NCBI GenBank assembly: GCA_015075105.1
Contig: JABTUZ010000002.1
Location: 1 to 64,000 of the forward strand
Reading direction: 5' to 3'
DNA: 64,000 nt
Origin: Leptospiraceae bacterium
GTDB lineage: Bacteria; Spirochaetota; Leptospiria; Leptospirales; Leptospiraceae
Of this stretch, positions 25,021-33,458 are shown piece after piece. The notes beneath the pieces are model-generated. The model saw nothing but the letters and a program-made list of their open reading frames with translations, made no database searches and was not told the origin of the DNA. The position numbers and the translations under genes are program-made. The number at the start of each line of letters is the position of its first letter. The first letter of the stretch is position 1.

Positions 25021-26532
25021 TCAGAAACTGTATTGGGCAAATAGATTGAGAATTTGTCTAGTGCCGAGTTGTGGCCCGTTCAGGTGTTGGTGGAACGGTG
25101 CTCCGGCTTCAAACCCAAAACGAAATCCCTGAAAGATTCCTCCAGTTACAAAAAAGTTAAATCCTAAAAATGCATCTGACCTTGTTCCGCCTTGTTTAAA
25201 AGGATCATTTTGAGGATCCATTTTCGGATCTAATGAAGTATCTGAGCCTAATAAATTTTCCCAAGTTTGTTTTTGCACCCGAACAGAAATACTCCAGAAA
25301 TCAAATATCAAAAATGAAAGCCATGTTGACCCTTCATATCTATTTCCAAATCTATAATTATTTTCATTTTTGCCCATTCGAAGATACGCTTGAGTAAAGA
25401 GTCCCCATGACAACCGTTTATAATTTCCATTATAGCTAAACTGTGGCTGAAGACTGAATGTACCTGTACCCAGTTGCATATTGTAAGGAACCTTTTGTTT
25501 ACCCATCATAGGCATCCAGTCTCTTTCATCGTTAGAGCCTGTAGGCATTAAAAGCCCCATCCCCCAAAATAGAGAATGATTTTCATTATGAAAAAAACGA
25601 TATGCAGCACTGAAACTAACGTCCCCTACTCCACCAGAACTCATAGGTGCTTTATCAAAATTACTGGAAATCATTGTCATTGTATTTCTAACAACCGGGA
25701 CCATAAACATAATCATCCAGTTCTCTGTTACATTTGTCATTAAACTTGCCATGTGCATTTCCATTACCATATCTCCCGGTACAGACATATAATGGTATGA
25801 GTTTGGATTCATTATAGGAAAAACATTCCCGAGTGATGAACCTGTAATCAGACTACCTGAAGGCATTTGAACTGAAGGATCGTGTTGTTGATAATAAAGA
25901 GTCGCGTATTCATTAATAGATTTCTTTCCATTCATAAGTCCGTACATATTCATACCCATATATCGATAATCTATCATCCAAGACCCAACTTCATGTGCAT
26001 GAGGAGCCATGATGCCGGCCGGAGAAACTGCATCAGCTCTATTGTGCATAGCGTGTGACGCATGGTTGTGATGACCGTGGTGATCATGATCACCTTCTCC
26101 GGATTTCAACTGAACATCTTTTACTTGGAATTCAATTTTTTCTATTTGACCATTATCAAAGGTAAGAATTATATTTTTTTTTTCTCCAAGTTTAAGAGGA
26201 TTTTTAATACCGATTAACATGATATGTAGTCCACCAGGTTTTAATTCAGTCGAACCATTTGCCTTAATTAGAATAGTTTCTACCTGACGCATTTTCATTA
26301 CACCCGACTCCATGGTCATAGTGTGCATTTCAACTACTTTAGAAATATCAGACTCTACTTTAATCAGACTAACGTCCGAGATAGAATTATTTTTTATAGT
26401 CAGAAAAGCCGCAGAATTCGGACTCACAGGGGGCACGTGTTTTATATATGCGTTTTCAATGATTATATTATTATCTTTTCCGAAAATCGAAAAAGATAAA
26501 AAGAAAAGTAACAAAATAACTTTTTTTTTCAT
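25021..26532 (-). CDS. PCu(A)C copper chaperone domain fused to a Met-rich barrel-like domain
   Basis: A 503-residue exported protein from the ATG at 26532, which has TTAGGAG before it. After a signal peptide, residues about 20-140 form a PCu(A)C domain with the full copper motif H-x10-M-x21-H-x-M (H70, M81, H103, M105). A His-rich linker (DHDHHGHHNH) leads to a C-terminal domain of about 320 residues rich in Met, Gly and aromatic residues. It ends in F-A-Q-Y-S-F, as outer-membrane beta-barrels do. The fusion suggests a copper-sensing or copper-transporting outer-membrane protein. The barrel is inferred. Confidence 0.75.
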   Translation of the reverse strand: MKKKVILLLFFLSFSIFGKDNNIIIENAYIKHVPPVSPNSAAFLTIKNNSISDVSLIKVESDISKVVEMHTMTMESGVMKMRQVETILIKANGSTELKPGGLHIMLIGIKNPLKLGEKKNIILTFDNGQIEKIEFQVKDVQLKSGEGDHDHHGHHNHASHAMHNRADAVSPAGIMAPHAHEVGSWMIDYRYMGMNMYGLMNGKKSINEYATLYYQQHDPSVQMPSGSLITGSSLGNVFPIMNPNSYHYMSVPGDMVMEMHMASLMTNVTENWMIMFMVPVVRNTMTMISSNFDKAPMSSGGVGDVSFSAAYRFFHNENHSLFWGMGLLMPTGSNDERDWMPMMGKQKVPYNMQLGTGTFSLQPQFSYNGNYKRLSWGLFTQAYLRMGKNENNYRFGNRYEGSTWLSFLIFDFWSISVRVQKQTWENLLGSDTSLDPKMDPQNDPFKQGGTRSDAFLGFNFFVTGGIFQGFRFGFEAGAPFHQHLNGPQLGTRQILNLFAQYSF

Positions 26533-26619
26533 AGTATTTTTTCTCCTAAGAAACATATAGTTTCAAAATTTTTTTAAATTTGTTTTATACGGTAAATTTC
26601 CGATTTTTTAAAAAAAAAT

Positions 26620-27138
26620 TTAGGAGATAGGAGGTCTTTCTATTGAACTTAAAATCACATCTACTAAAAAATGGTGTGCTTCTTTGATAGTTTCACCCTT
26701 CAATAATACAATTTTATAGAGACTTTCAAAATTTTGAATAAACACAAACTGTGCTAAAAAATCATTCATCTTTTTCAAAATGGAGCCATTTTTACACGTA
26801 CAAACGTGGGCTGAAGATTTTTTTTTATGACAATCTGGAATTGAATTCAAGTCGGATTGAGTGAACTTAGTGTTCACCTCATGCTTTTCAAATTCTGAAT
26901 TATGATTGCACTGACATACAAATACAAAAACTATCAATTCAGAACTATGGAGATTTTGTAAAAGTAAACTATAAGAAATTAAGACAATTGCGACTAATGC
27001 TGAAAATTGTTTCCATATTTTTGCAAGAAATCTAAACTGGGTAGTTATGAATTTATTAAAACTCAAGTGAAATAAATTTGTGATATAGGCTTTTTCTATT
27101 TTTAATAATACGATATTTTTCACAAAAATGACTCTCAA
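26620..27138 (-). CDS. Membrane-anchored Cys/His-rich protein, paralogue 1
   Basis: Not a family I can name. It has 172 residues with one membrane segment (about 44-62), then C75-x-C77-N-H79, P-D-C103-H104, H111-x-C113-x-C115. The same ordered motif occurs in the protein at 29386-29880. The pattern suggests a metal site, most likely copper or zinc given the neighbours. Together they bracket the FixH-like, SCO and lipoprotein genes. The N-terminal 40 residues before the membrane segment may not be real; internal ATG starts are lacking, so the full frame is kept. Confidence 0.5.
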   Translation of the reverse strand: MRVIFVKNIVLLKIEKAYITNLFHLSFNKFITTQFRFLAKIWKQFSALVAIVLISYSLLLQNLHSSELIVFVFVCQCNHNSEFEKHEVNTKFTQSDLNSIPDCHKKKSSAHVCTCKNGSILKKMNDFLAQFVFIQNFESLYKIVLLKGETIKEAHHFLVDVILSSIERPPIS

Positions 27139-27234
27139 TACTATTTTTTATTTTTCGCTCGACCGGTCATCTTATTTTTTCATTTATTCTTTATTCGTGT
27201 TGAATGAAAAACCTTTTCCTATAATCTTGGATTT

Positions 27235-27711
27235 GTGAATATTCGCATTGATTTCTTTTTTTGCCTGATTTTCTCTTTAAGTCTATTTCAGATTCATTGT
27301 AATAATTTTTACTCCACAAATTACAAAAATACCATAATCGCCATTGAGAATAATACTCAGTGCGATTTACAAAAAGGAAAATGTGAATTTGAAATTTCTA
27401 AAGAGAATACAATCTGGTTAGAATTTTTTCCGAAACCAATTGTTCCAAACAACAAACACAGAGCAATTCTACACATTCAAAATTTAGAATGGACTCCTAA
27501 GGAAATAGATTTTATCGGAGTCGATATGGAAATGAGTTTTAATAGGCCTGAATGGAAAAGAAAAAGTCCACACGAATTCACTACTGATTTTGTAATCGAG
27601 TCTTGTGCGTCAGGCGAAATCCGATGGAAAGCTCTTGTTCTTCTTCAAAACAATGACAACAAATTGTACGGAATTCCGTTTTATTTCAAAGCAGGAAGTA
27701 AAAAAAGATAA
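27235..27711 (+). CDS. Small lipoprotein, FixH/SCO-partner-like
   Basis: A 158-residue protein with a signal sequence ending FQIHC (lipobox). The mature part contains two cysteines near residue 45, then G-V-D-M-E-M-S-F-N-R and E-S-C-A-S-G-x-I-R-W. This resembles the small proteins that often precede SCO genes in other bacteria and have a FixH-like fold. It starts at GTG with a weak ribosome site, and the stop lies 17 bases before the SCO start. A role in copper delivery is inferred from context. Confidence 0.5.
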   Translation: MNIRIDFFFCLIFSLSLFQIHCNNFYSTNYKNTIIAIENNTQCDLQKGKCEFEISKENTIWLEFFPKPIVPNNKHRAILHIQNLEWTPKEIDFIGVDMEMSFNRPEWKRKSPHEFTTDFVIESCASGEIRWKALVLLQNNDNKLYGIPFYFKAGSKKR

Positions 27712-27728
27712 ATTTGATCAGGAGAAAT

Positions 27729-28292
27729 ATGAAAAATTTTTACATTACACTAATTTTGCTGTTACTCTTCTTTGGATGCAAAAAAACCACAGAAGTCGAA
27801 TTAAAAACACGTCCGATCGGAGGCGATTTTCAACTGCAATCGGAATTAGGGGCTTATTCTCTCACACAATCGAGGGGAAAGGTCGTGCTGATTTATTTTG
27901 GATTCACCTCTTGTCCTGATGTCTGCCCTACCACGCTTTCCAATGCTTCTCAAGCTTTTAAAAATTTAAAACCCAACGAAATAAAAAACACCCTTATGTT
28001 ATTTATCACTGTTGACCCGGAGAGGGATACTTTAAATAAATTGCAGGAGTATTCAAAATTTTTCCATCCACAAATACTTGCACTTACTGGTTCTGTAGAA
28101 GATATTCGAAAAGCAGCTTCTCTGTATGGTGCGACATTTAGGAAACAAGAGCTTTCCTCTCATTTAGGCTATACAATGGATCATACTACCAGCGTGTTTG
28201 TGGTGAACAAAGAAGGGAAGTTAGTTGGATCTATTCCTCACGGATCATCACCCGATGAGTTCAAGACCGCAATTCGAAAAGCATTAAATTAA
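27729..28292 (+). CDS. SCO1/SenC-family copper protein, lipoprotein
   Basis: A 187-residue SCO protein from the ATG at 27729, which has AGGAG before it and a lipobox FFGC after a short hydrophobic segment. The thioredoxin-like domain has the copper-binding C-P-D-V-C pair and a downstream ligand histidine in M-D-H-T-T-S-V-F. SCO proteins deliver copper to the CuA site of cytochrome oxidase. NosZ in this window also contains a CuA site, so it is a second possible client. Confidence 0.9.
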   Translation: MKNFYITLILLLLFFGCKKTTEVELKTRPIGGDFQLQSELGAYSLTQSRGKVVLIYFGFTSCPDVCPTTLSNASQAFKNLKPNEIKNTLMLFITVDPERDTLNKLQEYSKFFHPQILALTGSVEDIRKAASLYGATFRKQELSSHLGYTMDHTTSVFVVNKEGKLVGSIPHGSSPDEFKTAIRKALN

Positions 28293-28323
28293 AAATCCCC
28301 TTTTAGAATATTCTCGGTTTAAG

Positions 28324-28367
28324 TTTTGCCATAGAGTTTTTTTTAAATTATTTTTCCCTATGGCAAA
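28324..28367. terminator. Bidirectional hairpin between convergent genes
   Basis: TTTTGCCATAG (28324-28334) and CTATGGCAAA (28358-28367) pair over 10 bases around an A/T-rich loop. It sits exactly between the SCO gene and the convergent lipoprotein gene. The loop is long, so it may be a weak terminator. Confidence 0.5.
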
Positions 28368-28379
28368 TTATTTTTATCC

Positions 28380-29180
28380 TTACTCTGTTTCGGAAAGAAT
28401 TGTTCCTACAGTAAATGAAGTAATTGTTGCGCCATTTAATACAAAACCAATTTTTGATCCGGAGGTATAGACTGGAACATTCATCATCTGCATTATCGGG
28501 TAATACATCATGCTTCCTCTTTCAGTGCTGGAAACACTTGAACATGCTTTATCCCAGCCATTCATATAACGCATTCCTGTCGCCGTATATTGAAAATCTA
28601 AACAATAAGTATAGGCAGTATTTGCATTGGAAATCGGTGCAGAGACAGAACTTCCCTTGCTTGTATTTGCAAATGATCCATCAGCCGATTTTTTGTACTG
28701 TGCTTGAGCACCAGCAGCCAATCTATAAGTTGGCCCGCTTAAAGCAAGACTAGTTCCAGACCCATAAGCAATCACATCTATATAACCGGAAGAGTTGTTG
28801 ATTGTGAATGTTACTTCTACGCTTGTTCCTCCTTTAGATTGGTCTAATGAAATATCCCCGGTACTTCCGATCAACGAAGAAGTCGAAGTACCTGTTGCGC
28901 CTAACGTTATCCCTGATGACGATAAACCGATTGTGGCAAACCCGGCAGCATCACAAGCACTAATAGAATACTTTGTTCTGGCAGAGTTAGGGACTTGAGT
29001 CAACTTACTGGTGATAGCACTAACTGAAGAAGTTGTACAATTTGGATTTGTAATACCGTTACTCGCTAAAAGTAGCGCTAAAATCGAAGTATTATCATCA
29101 TTCTCTTTAGTTTTCATTATTCCACAATAATTAAGTGAAAGCATTGCTAATATAGCAAAAATAGTTATAGTTCTTTTCAT
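28380..29180 (-). CDS. Lipoprotein, unknown, low-complexity
   Basis: Not recognised. It has 266 residues with a signal sequence ending SLNYC and a Ser/Thr/Gly-rich mature region. Four further cysteines (near 48, 75, 192 and 211) may form disulfides. A Met-rich patch (MMYYPIMQMM, about 225-234) is notable next to copper genes. It is probably a surface lipoprotein and may belong to a beta-sandwich class, but nothing proves it. Confidence 0.6.
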   Translation of the reverse strand: MKRTITIFAILAMLSLNYCGIMKTKENDDNTSILALLLASNGITNPNCTTSSVSAITSKLTQVPNSARTKYSISACDAAGFATIGLSSSGITLGATGTSTSSLIGSTGDISLDQSKGGTSVEVTFTINNSSGYIDVIAYGSGTSLALSGPTYRLAAGAQAQYKKSADGSFANTSKGSSVSAPISNANTAYTYCLDFQYTATGMRYMNGWDKACSSVSSTERGSMMYYPIMQMMNVPVYTSGSKIGFVLNGATITSFTVGTILSETE

Positions 29181-29305
29181 AAAATTCCTTTAGAAACTTT
29201 TCCATTAAGTTTCCGTTAAATATAATCTTTTGCGTCATTGTTAAAATACAATCGGTAGCCTGACGAAACCCCGATAATAATTCATGTTATTACTTTTCTG
29301 AAATA

Positions 29306-29341
29306 ACTCTTCGCCACATAGAATTACTTGCAGCGAAGAGT
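29306..29341. terminator. Strong hairpin downstream of paralogue 2
   Basis: ACTCTTCGC (29306-29314) and GCGAAGAGT (29333-29341) pair perfectly over 9 bases. It is 45 bases past the stop of the minus-strand gene at 29386. No U-tract follows directly on that strand, so terminator or attenuator function is tentative. Confidence 0.4.
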
Positions 29342-29385
29342 ACTAAAAAAATTTTCTTGGCTGTGAAAATTTTTAAATGATTGTA

Positions 29386-29880
29386 TTAGAAATTTTTTGG
29401 AGGCTCATCTGGGATTTGTGAATGACCGTTTAACAAATTGTTTGAATCGCTGGCAAAAGCGATAGATGATTCTATTTGAGGTGTAAACGAAAATGCAAAT
29501 ATTAGAAAATTAGGATTCATCGACTGAGATTGGATTGAATTAGATGAATGCTTCTTCTTGGTACAACTACACTTATGGGTTTCATTATTTTTTGCCGAAT
29601 GACAATTTGGAAATTCTTTATTCTCTTCAATTTGAAGTTTTTCTGTTTTGGATTGAAAAATTAAATCTTCAGGACTGCTACTCACTGAATTGTGAATCTC
29701 TTTATCTGAAGAGTGGTTGCATTCGCAAATTTGAGATTGAAAGTACAAACTACTCGCAAAAATTCCACTCTCAATAAACACTACCTTGCAAAAGAAAATC
29801 AAAACCATTCCAAAGGTTTTCAATAAATGAAGCGGTTTCTGGAATTTCTTACTCATAGACTTTCTTTTTAAGTTTTTCAA
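29386..29880 (-). CDS. Membrane-anchored Cys/His-rich protein, paralogue 2
   Basis: A 164-residue protein with one membrane segment (about 22-44), then C52-x-C54-N-H56, P-N-C93-H94, H102-x-C104-x-C106. This order and spacing matches paralogue 1 at 26620-27138, although the rest is unlike. The tail is Ser- and Asn-rich and ends in P-P. The common pattern suggests a metal-binding periplasmic domain. The family name is unknown to me. Confidence 0.5.
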   Translation of the reverse strand: MKNLKRKSMSKKFQKPLHLLKTFGMVLIFFCKVVFIESGIFASSLYFQSQICECNHSSDKEIHNSVSSSPEDLIFQSKTEKLQIEENKEFPNCHSAKNNETHKCSCTKKKHSSNSIQSQSMNPNFLIFAFSFTPQIESSIAFASDSNNLLNGHSQIPDEPPKNF

Positions 29881-29947
29881 GATATATTTACTATAGCAAA
29901 TTTAAACATTTTGTCTTTGATATTTGTCAAGCGAAAACAAAAAATCC

Positions 29948-30718
29948 TCAAACCTTATATTCCTGAATTAAATGAATAATAAAGCTGATTAAGCCACTGA
30001 ATACATAAAATATAATGATCCCGTAAAGTATCCAAGGGAATTTAGTCCACCCCACTGCAAACACCAAAATAATGAACCCGGTCAAAACAATAAATATTTT
30101 AGAGCGTGAAAATTTTCCTCTCATGGCTACTTGAGGCTTTGAATATTTAATCGTAGATACCATTAGAATTGCTACCAAAATAAAACCTGCAATTGAGATC
30201 CAGTTTGGGATTTGAGATACATTGAAACTAATCGGAAATAGTGCGACTAACACTCCGGCAACAGGAGATGGAAGTCCGGTAAATGAGCCCGGGTCGTGTG
30301 CCACAGTAAAACGAGCCAATCTGTAAGCTGCACAAATCGGAAAAATTGCAGCGACGAGCATCCCATAAGGTAAGAAATCAGGCATTCCGTAAAAATCCAT
30401 TTTATAATCTTCTAAAATCATTTTATACATCAAATGACCCGGCGCAATCCCAAAGGTAGTCAGATCGGCTAAGGTGTCTAACTCTGCACCGAGATCACTC
30501 GTAGCGTTTAAAGCGCGAGCAGCCATCCCGTCAAACCCATCAAAAAGTGCCGCTAGAATAATGAAAAAACCAGACAATAAAAATATTTGAGAATTTCCAG
30601 TTCCGTCCTTAGTCACTTCGGAAGCGATAAGAATCGAAACAAAACCCATAGTAAGATTTCCAAGTGACAGAGTATTTGGAATCCAAGAAAGTTTAATCTT
30701 CATAAATTTATTCCTCAC
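29948..30718 (-). CDS. pssA: Phosphatidylserine synthase (CDP-alcohol phosphatidyltransferase)
   Basis: A 256-residue membrane enzyme. The CDP-alcohol phosphotransferase motif D-G-x2-A-R-x8-G-x3-D-x3-D is seen as DGMAARALN, then S-D-L-G-A-E-L-D-T-L-A-D (about residues 61-85). About seven membrane segments follow. It converts CDP-diacylglycerol and serine to phosphatidylserine. It overlaps tsaD by 11 bases; an internal ATG at 30703 is an alternative start. The subfamily is inferred from length and motif context. Confidence 0.85.
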   Translation of the reverse strand: MRNKFMKIKLSWIPNTLSLGNLTMGFVSILIASEVTKDGTGNSQIFLLSGFFIILAALFDGFDGMAARALNATSDLGAELDTLADLTTFGIAPGHLMYKMILEDYKMDFYGMPDFLPYGMLVAAIFPICAAYRLARFTVAHDPGSFTGLPSPVAGVLVALFPISFNVSQIPNWISIAGFILVAILMVSTIKYSKPQVAMRGKFSRSKIFIVLTGFIILVFAVGWTKFPWILYGIIIFYVFSGLISFIIHLIQEYKV

Positions 30719-31721
30719 GAACAGAGCTGACTTTGAAATCCAAGGGGCTCGTTATTCCTTTTTTTAATAAATAATATCCAAGGCAGGCAACCATTGCTCC
30801 GTTATCTGTGCATAGTATTTTTCTATTTGGCATTGTTAATCGAAAATTTATTTTTTCCGAAAAATTTTGCAATCTTTTTCTAAGGGTAGAATTTGCAGCA
30901 ACCCCTCCTGCAACTACTACTTCTCTGATTTTAGTAAGAGCGACTGCACGCTTGATATTTTTTTCAACCAAGTGGAAAGCAGTTTCTTGGAAATGATAAC
31001 AGATTTTTTCTATTTCGCTTAGGTAGTTTGGATTTTTTTTTAGATAATACAACACGGCGGTTTTTAACCCGCTATACGAAAATAAAATTTTCCCAAGAGG
31101 TAAATCTTTTAGCAATTCAGGAAAAATTGCAGACTCATTAAGATCGGGGGTGTATTTATTAGCAAGTTTTTCTATTTCAGGCCCTCCGGGGTAGTTGAGG
31201 TTCAATAGGGTGGCTACCTTATCAAAAGCCTCACCGAGAGCGTCGTCTCTTGTGTCACCGATTAGTTTCATTTTTCCGAAATCCTCGACTTGAAAAATTG
31301 CAGAATTTCCACCCGATAGCAGTACTCCGAGATAGGGGAATTTTGGGTTTTTCTCTTCTAATCGAACTACATTCAGATGGGCTTCCAAGTGATCTAAGGC
31401 AATTAACGGAATTTTTAGAGATAAGCTCAAACACCTTGCTAACTGTGCCCCGATAATTAAAGAGCCAAGTAATCCTGGGTATGCAGTTACGGCAACATAT
31501 TCTATTTCTTTTAAACTTACCTTTGATTCATTTAGAATAGATTCCAATATAGAGTTAATTTTTTCGAGGTGTGCTCTCGATGCAATCTCAGGAACTACTC
31601 CTCCATAGCTCGAATGCAAATCCACTTGGCTGTAAACTTTTAAAGCAATTTCCTTTTTGCCGTCTTCTACAATTCCTATTGAAGTTTCATCGCAACTTGT
31701 TTCAATTCCAAGTCCAAGCAT
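30708..31721 (-). CDS. tsaD: tRNA N6-adenosine threonylcarbamoyltransferase
   Basis: A 337-residue TsaD/Gcp/Kae1 protein making the t6A37 modification of ANN-decoding tRNAs. The ASKHA-type N-terminus (GIETSCDETS), the metal-binding H-x3-H region as DHLEAHLN, GVLLSGGNSAI, and VVAGGVAANSTLR are all present. It ends 11 bases inside the pssA frame and starts 3 bases after the ctpA stop, so ctpA-tsaD-pssA are probably co-transcribed. Confidence 0.95.
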   Translation of the reverse strand: MLGLGIETSCDETSIGIVEDGKKEIALKVYSQVDLHSSYGGVVPEIASRAHLEKINSILESILNESKVSLKEIEYVAVTAYPGLLGSLIIGAQLARCLSLSLKIPLIALDHLEAHLNVVRLEEKNPKFPYLGVLLSGGNSAIFQVEDFGKMKLIGDTRDDALGEAFDKVATLLNLNYPGGPEIEKLANKYTPDLNESAIFPELLKDLPLGKILFSYSGLKTAVLYYLKKNPNYLSEIEKICYHFQETAFHLVEKNIKRAVALTKIREVVVAGGVAANSTLRKRLQNFSEKINFRLTMPNRKILCTDNGAMVACLGYYLLKKGITSPLDFKVSSVREE

Positions 31722-31724
31722 GGC

Positions 31725-33095
31725 TCAATTGGAAGAGATCAATTCTATGGCTTTTTTCAATTGAGGGTCGAACTCTAAGTCAACCAAAGGAGCTTTTTTC
31801 CCAATCCCTATCTCTCTTTTTAAAAGTAACCGTGAGATTTTATCGGATACATTGTATTTTTTTTGTTTCAAAATATTTTGAAACTTTTTAATATTTTCAA
31901 CGTTGTAGTCCGGATTTTCAGTTATAAATTTCTTTAATATCCCTTCTTTAAAAACCTTGTCCATGTAAAATCTATCGTCGTCTGCAGGGGTCAGCTGATT
32001 CACTACTACATCCGGTGATATACCTTTTCCGTGAATAGACACACCACTCGGAGTGTAGTATTTTTGAATAGTGATCGCTACACCGGTTTTATGAGGCAAA
32101 GGATAAATATTTTGTACAGAGCCTTTTCCAAATGATTGGTTTCCTAAAATTTTTCCTCTTTTATTATCCTGAACTGCCCCGGCTAAGATCTCGGCAGCGC
32201 TCGCCGACCCGTTGTTTATAAGTATTGCAAGTGGAATTTCTGTGTATTTTTTTCCTGTAGATTTAGAACGAAATACTTTTACAAGCTCGCCTCCTCGGCC
32301 TTTTACAGATACTATATCCAGATTCGGTTTTAAAAAATAATCAGACATTTCCACTGCAAGGTCGAGCAGTCCTCCCGGGTTATTTCGTAAATCTAAAATA
32401 ATTCCTTTTGCTTTTCTTTTATCTACGAACTCATCCATAATTGTTTCAAATTCTTTCGTGGTACTTTCCTTTCCCATGAATTGAGACAAACGAATGTAGC
32501 CGATTTTTTCTTTTTCTAAAAATTGTGACTTGAGATAATCTATTTTAATCAGTTCTCTTGTAAGCGTAAGTGAAATAGGATTGTGAAGATTTTTTCTGAT
32601 AATTTTTAAAGAAATTGGTGTTCCAACCTGACCTCTCATCATTTTAATAGCATCCGTTAAACCCATTTTCTCTGTAGGCTTTCCGTTTATCTCAACGATT
32701 CTGTCTTGTGGTTGAATCCCTGCCTTAGAAGCTGGAGTGTCATCAATCGGAGTGATTACAAAAAGCGATCCGTTAGAATACGAAACCTCAATACCAAGCC
32801 CCCCAAAACTACCTCTTGTCTCATTTTGAAGTTCCTTGAATTCTTCTTCATTTAAAAATCGAGAATGAGGATCGCCCAAGCTGGAGATAACCCCTCGAAT
32901 GGCTCCTGTGTACAAAGACTTTTCATCCACCTTCTCTACATAGTCTGTTTCGATAAAAGCTATTACTTCATGAAAAATCTGTAGGTATTTTTCAGACTCT
33001 TCAGAAATTGCTTTTGCGCGTTGAATAGAAAATGCAGATACACACAATAAAACAAATACTAGGGAAATCCAGAGAATTCTTTCTTTAATCTTCAT
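31725..33095 (-). CDS. ctpA: C-terminal processing peptidase, S41 family
   Basis: A 456-residue serine protease from the ATG at 33095. It has a signal or anchor segment, a PDZ domain (about 85-170) and the S41 domain with nucleophile N-N-G-S-A-S-A-A-E-I and general-base lysine in Q-S-F-G-K-G-S-V-Q. It cleaves C-terminal tails of envelope proteins. A TTG seven codons upstream is possible but less likely. The start lies within the end of the small lipoprotein gene, so the two are coupled. Confidence 0.92.
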   Translation of the reverse strand: MKIKERILWISLVFVLLCVSAFSIQRAKAISEESEKYLQIFHEVIAFIETDYVEKVDEKSLYTGAIRGVISSLGDPHSRFLNEEEFKELQNETRGSFGGLGIEVSYSNGSLFVITPIDDTPASKAGIQPQDRIVEINGKPTEKMGLTDAIKMMRGQVGTPISLKIIRKNLHNPISLTLTRELIKIDYLKSQFLEKEKIGYIRLSQFMGKESTTKEFETIMDEFVDKRKAKGIILDLRNNPGGLLDLAVEMSDYFLKPNLDIVSVKGRGGELVKVFRSKSTGKKYTEIPLAILINNGSASAAEILAGAVQDNKRGKILGNQSFGKGSVQNIYPLPHKTGVAITIQKYYTPSGVSIHGKGISPDVVVNQLTPADDDRFYMDKVFKEGILKKFITENPDYNVENIKKFQNILKQKKYNVSDKISRLLLKREIGIGKKAPLVDLEFDPQLKKAIELISSN

Positions 33096-33369
33096 GCCTT
33101 TGTTCCAGTCTTTCAAATAATTTTGGATGAGAAATTTTTAACTTTAACTTTACTTTTTGTTGATCTAATCTAAAAACTTTGCATACTTCTAAAAAAATTT
33201 CTCGATCCGTTTTCAGCTTCATCCCTTCTTCTTGATTCAAATTTTGTATGAACCGAGTTACTGAAATCCTTTCAACAAGTTTATTTATATCGGAGTCTGT
33301 TACTTCTCTTTTGACAGGAGCACAAAAATTAATAAATACAAACATAAATACAAATAGACTAAATTTCAT
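33085..33369 (-). CDS. Small lipoprotein coupled to ctpA
   Basis: A 94-residue protein with a signal sequence ending FINFC, then a short charged helical domain without motifs. It overlaps the ctpA start. It could be an adaptor or regulator of the protease, by analogy with NlpI-Prc, but there is no sequence resemblance to NlpI. Confidence 0.55.
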   Translation of the reverse strand: MKFSLFVFMFVFINFCAPVKREVTDSDINKLVERISVTRFIQNLNQEEGMKLKTDREIFLEVCKVFRLDQQKVKLKLKISHPKLFERLEQRHED

Positions 33370-33458
33370 AAAAATACATTAAACCTTTATACAATTTTTA
33401 GGGATAGCAAAAATTTGAATAGAATTTTACGAAATAGATTTAAGTTTGAAACAATTTT

